Shown piece by piece: positions 13,833-15,001 of a stretch of DNA of 15,001 bases. Numbering within the stretch: the stretch's first letter is position 1; every line of letters begins with the position of its first letter. The stretch comes from Akkermansia sp. (lineage in GTDB: Bacteria; Verrucomicrobiota; Verrucomicrobiia; Verrucomicrobiales; Akkermansiaceae), in the NCBI GenBank assembly GCA_017379255.1, contig JAFNWZ010000452.1:1-15001 (forward strand), given 5' to 3'. The position numbers were made by a program, and so were the translations under genes. The notes beneath the pieces are model-generated. The model was given only the letters and a program-made list of their open reading frames with translations. It was not told where the DNA came from and made no database searches.

Positions 13833-15001
13833 ATGGAAGAACAGACAGAAACGAACACACACCCGCCAGCCGTGGACAATGACCCGCAGGCCATGAGCCC
13901 GGAGCAGCTACGCGAAGTACAGGCCGCACAGCTGGCACAGGCACAGCGATTGCAACGCGTACAGCAGGCAGATGGGACATACCGGTATGAGGCACCGTTC
14001 AATGCCAGCCGAGGGCAACGAGTGGCCGCAGCCAGAGCCAATGCCAACCGCGGTATGATGGCGCGTGAGGACTACCGCACCCTTATCATGGACATTGCCC
14101 TGACCAGGAGCAGCGCCTACGATGGAAACAACGATGCCCTTATCAGCGACAACGTATTCCGGGAGGTGTGGTTCGAGGGAGCGCAGAGCGTGCTGGGGTA
14201 TGCAGAGGACAACAAGGCCGAGGCCAAGCGTGAGGTGAATGACCTGATACGTTATGTGATGGAACGCAGCGGAGCTGCACCCCAGGCCGTGAAGAGTGAC
14301 CAGACCCGTATATCAGAGATAGTGCAGCAGACAGACGAAGCCCTGCGCTTATCGCAACGAAACACCTACGGGCGCCTGATGCAGACCGTGTATGCCGGTG
14401 GAAACATATCCGCCAGCGCCGCCCAGAACAGCGCAGACCTTTACAACCTATACCACGGGCGCCGGTTCCGGAACGGACGGCTCACCCAAGTACCCGCCCT
14501 GCGGGATGAATACCTGGCAACCCTGGAAGAAAAGCCAGACAGTACCGAGTTCAGCGAGCATGCGGTCGACTTTGCGGCCTGGTTGTATGAGAGAGCGCAA
14601 AGGGAGAACAAACTGTATACGGAACGCTGGAGGCACATCGCCACCATGGAAATCATGCGCCGCCTGTACAATGCCCGAGGCGAGGAGCTGAGCTTCAATG
14701 ACGAGCAACGCATCATCAACGCGGTGCTGCAAGGGATAGACGGCCAGCAACCCGGAACATACGATGACCCGCACCAGTGGCCCAGCTATTTATCCCAGGA
14801 AGAAGATGACGCCAGCCGATACCTGGTAGCAGGGTGCTACGCCGCCCGCAATCCGCGCGATGCCGAGTTCATCGACCGAGCTGTGGAAGAGAGTACCGCG
14901 CCCATTGACCTTGCCCGCCAGAATGCAGCCAGGGCGAATGCTGAGAAGAAATCGAAGAGCGAAAGACGCGAAGAAACCCCGGAAGAACAAGCCCCACGAG
15001 C
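13833..15001 (+). CDS. Large internal-virion protein (5' part; runs off the right edge)
   Basis: ATG 13833 (after TAA 13827-13829) opens a frame that stays open to the last base, about 389 codons, with no TAG. It has no stop in the window. The N-terminus is Glu/Gln/Ala-rich, followed by a long run of helices (QRVQQADGTYRYEAPFNAS region near 45) and Arg/Glu-rich segments. It continues to the region near 15000 with a charged stretch (EKKSKSERREETPEEQAPR). As the last and longest gene after the smaller internal proteins, it occupies the place of T7 gp15/gp16, the DNA-ejection core proteins. I see no lysozyme or transglycosylase motif in the visible part, though one could lie downstream. The start at 13833 has no clear ribosome site but is adjacent to the previous stop. 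Confidence 0.65.
   Translation, partial: MEEQTETNTHPPAVDNDPQAMSPEQLREVQAAQLAQAQRLQRVQQADGTYRYEAPFNASRGQRVAAARANANRGMMAREDYRTLIMDIALTRSSAYDGNNDALISDNVFREVWFEGAQSVLGYAEDNKAEAKREVNDLIRYVMERSGAAPQAVKSDQTRISEIVQQTDEALRLSQRNTYGRLMQTVYAGGNISASAAQNSADLYNLYHGRRFRNGRLTQVPALRDEYLATLEEKPDSTEFSEHAVDFAAWLYERAQRENKLYTERWRHIATMEIMRRLYNARGEELSFNDEQRIINAVLQGIDGQQPGTYDDPHQWPSYLSQEEDDASRYLVAGCYAARNPRDAEFIDRAVEESTAPIDLARQNAARANAEKKSKSERREETPEEQAPR

Noticed and set aside
84..14990. Reverse-strand open frames over much of the window
   Set aside because: They sit opposite well-supported forward genes, are low in domain content, and have compositions (many Ser, Arg, Cys, Pro) typical of antisense shadows of GC-rich genes.
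1..15001. TGA recoding as well as TAG
   Set aside because: TGA ends nine reading frames at sensible places, and it forms the ATGA overlaps at 73, 7025, 9553 and 12818. Reading through would run into the next gene in another frame.
1..15001. A suppressor tRNA or other tRNA gene inside the window
   Set aside because: No gap is long enough for a tRNA, and I see no cloverleaf-like sequence in the three intergenic stretches. It must be sought elsewhere on the genome.

Overview
The window is a dense, single-strand (+) morphogenesis module of a short-tailed (podovirus-type) bacteriophage. It encodes a scaffold, major capsid protein, tail fibre, portal, both tail-tube proteins, the large terminase and a set of internal-virion proteins. 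I see no rRNA, tRNA, IS element, CRISPR array or host metabolic gene. Genes abut or overlap, often by an ATGA start/stop. The only real gaps are 732-786, 1840-1878 and 11181-11224, all shorter than 60 bases. Many starts lack a convincing Shine-Dalgarno sequence, and the two AT-rich gaps contrast with GC-richer coding DNA. This suits an uncultivated gut-type phage, but the host cannot be named from this sequence.

The central observation is that TAG (amber) appears to be a sense codon here, most likely glutamine (the translation-table-15 pattern). Seven in-frame TAGs occur in five genes: scaffold (168, 726), major capsid (823, 1729), the small pre-portal gene (5097), large terminase (9567) and tail-tube A (11327). 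Reading through each one restores a proper ATG start, a family-typical N- or C-terminus, or an entire gene that the standard code hides. All 14 genes complete at their 3' ends inside the window stop at TAA or TGA, as does the leading fragment; none uses TAG. TGA is clearly a true stop, because many TGA stops form the ATGA overlaps.

Layout: 1-75 tail of an unknown gene; 72-731 scaffold; 787-1839 major capsid; 1879-3984 tail fibre; 3986-4801 fibre-associated protein of unknown function; 4805-5023 small holin-like/coiled-coil protein; 5025-5369 small pre-portal protein (recoded); 5366-7027 portal; 7024-9555 tail-tube B-like protein; 9552-11180 large terminase; 11225-11791 tail-tube A-like adaptor; 11781-12479 gp14-like internal virion protein; 12443-12820 and 12817-13128 two small related proteins in tandem; 13113-13829 internal-virion candidate; 13833 to the right edge, a long protein that continues beyond the window. 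The parts are those of a T7-like virion, but the order is unusual: terminase lies between the two tail-tube genes, and the fibre directly follows the capsid gene.

Two transcription units seem to be marked by a shared AT-rich element, a doubled TAATATGT octamer ending four bases before the ATG of the major capsid gene and of the tail-tube A gene. Both of these genes lack a Shine-Dalgarno sequence and both carry an early in-frame TAG. Five of the seven TAGs lie within the first 35 codons of virion genes. Without the phage's recoding these genes would make only short peptides, so recoding could act as a gate on late gene expression.
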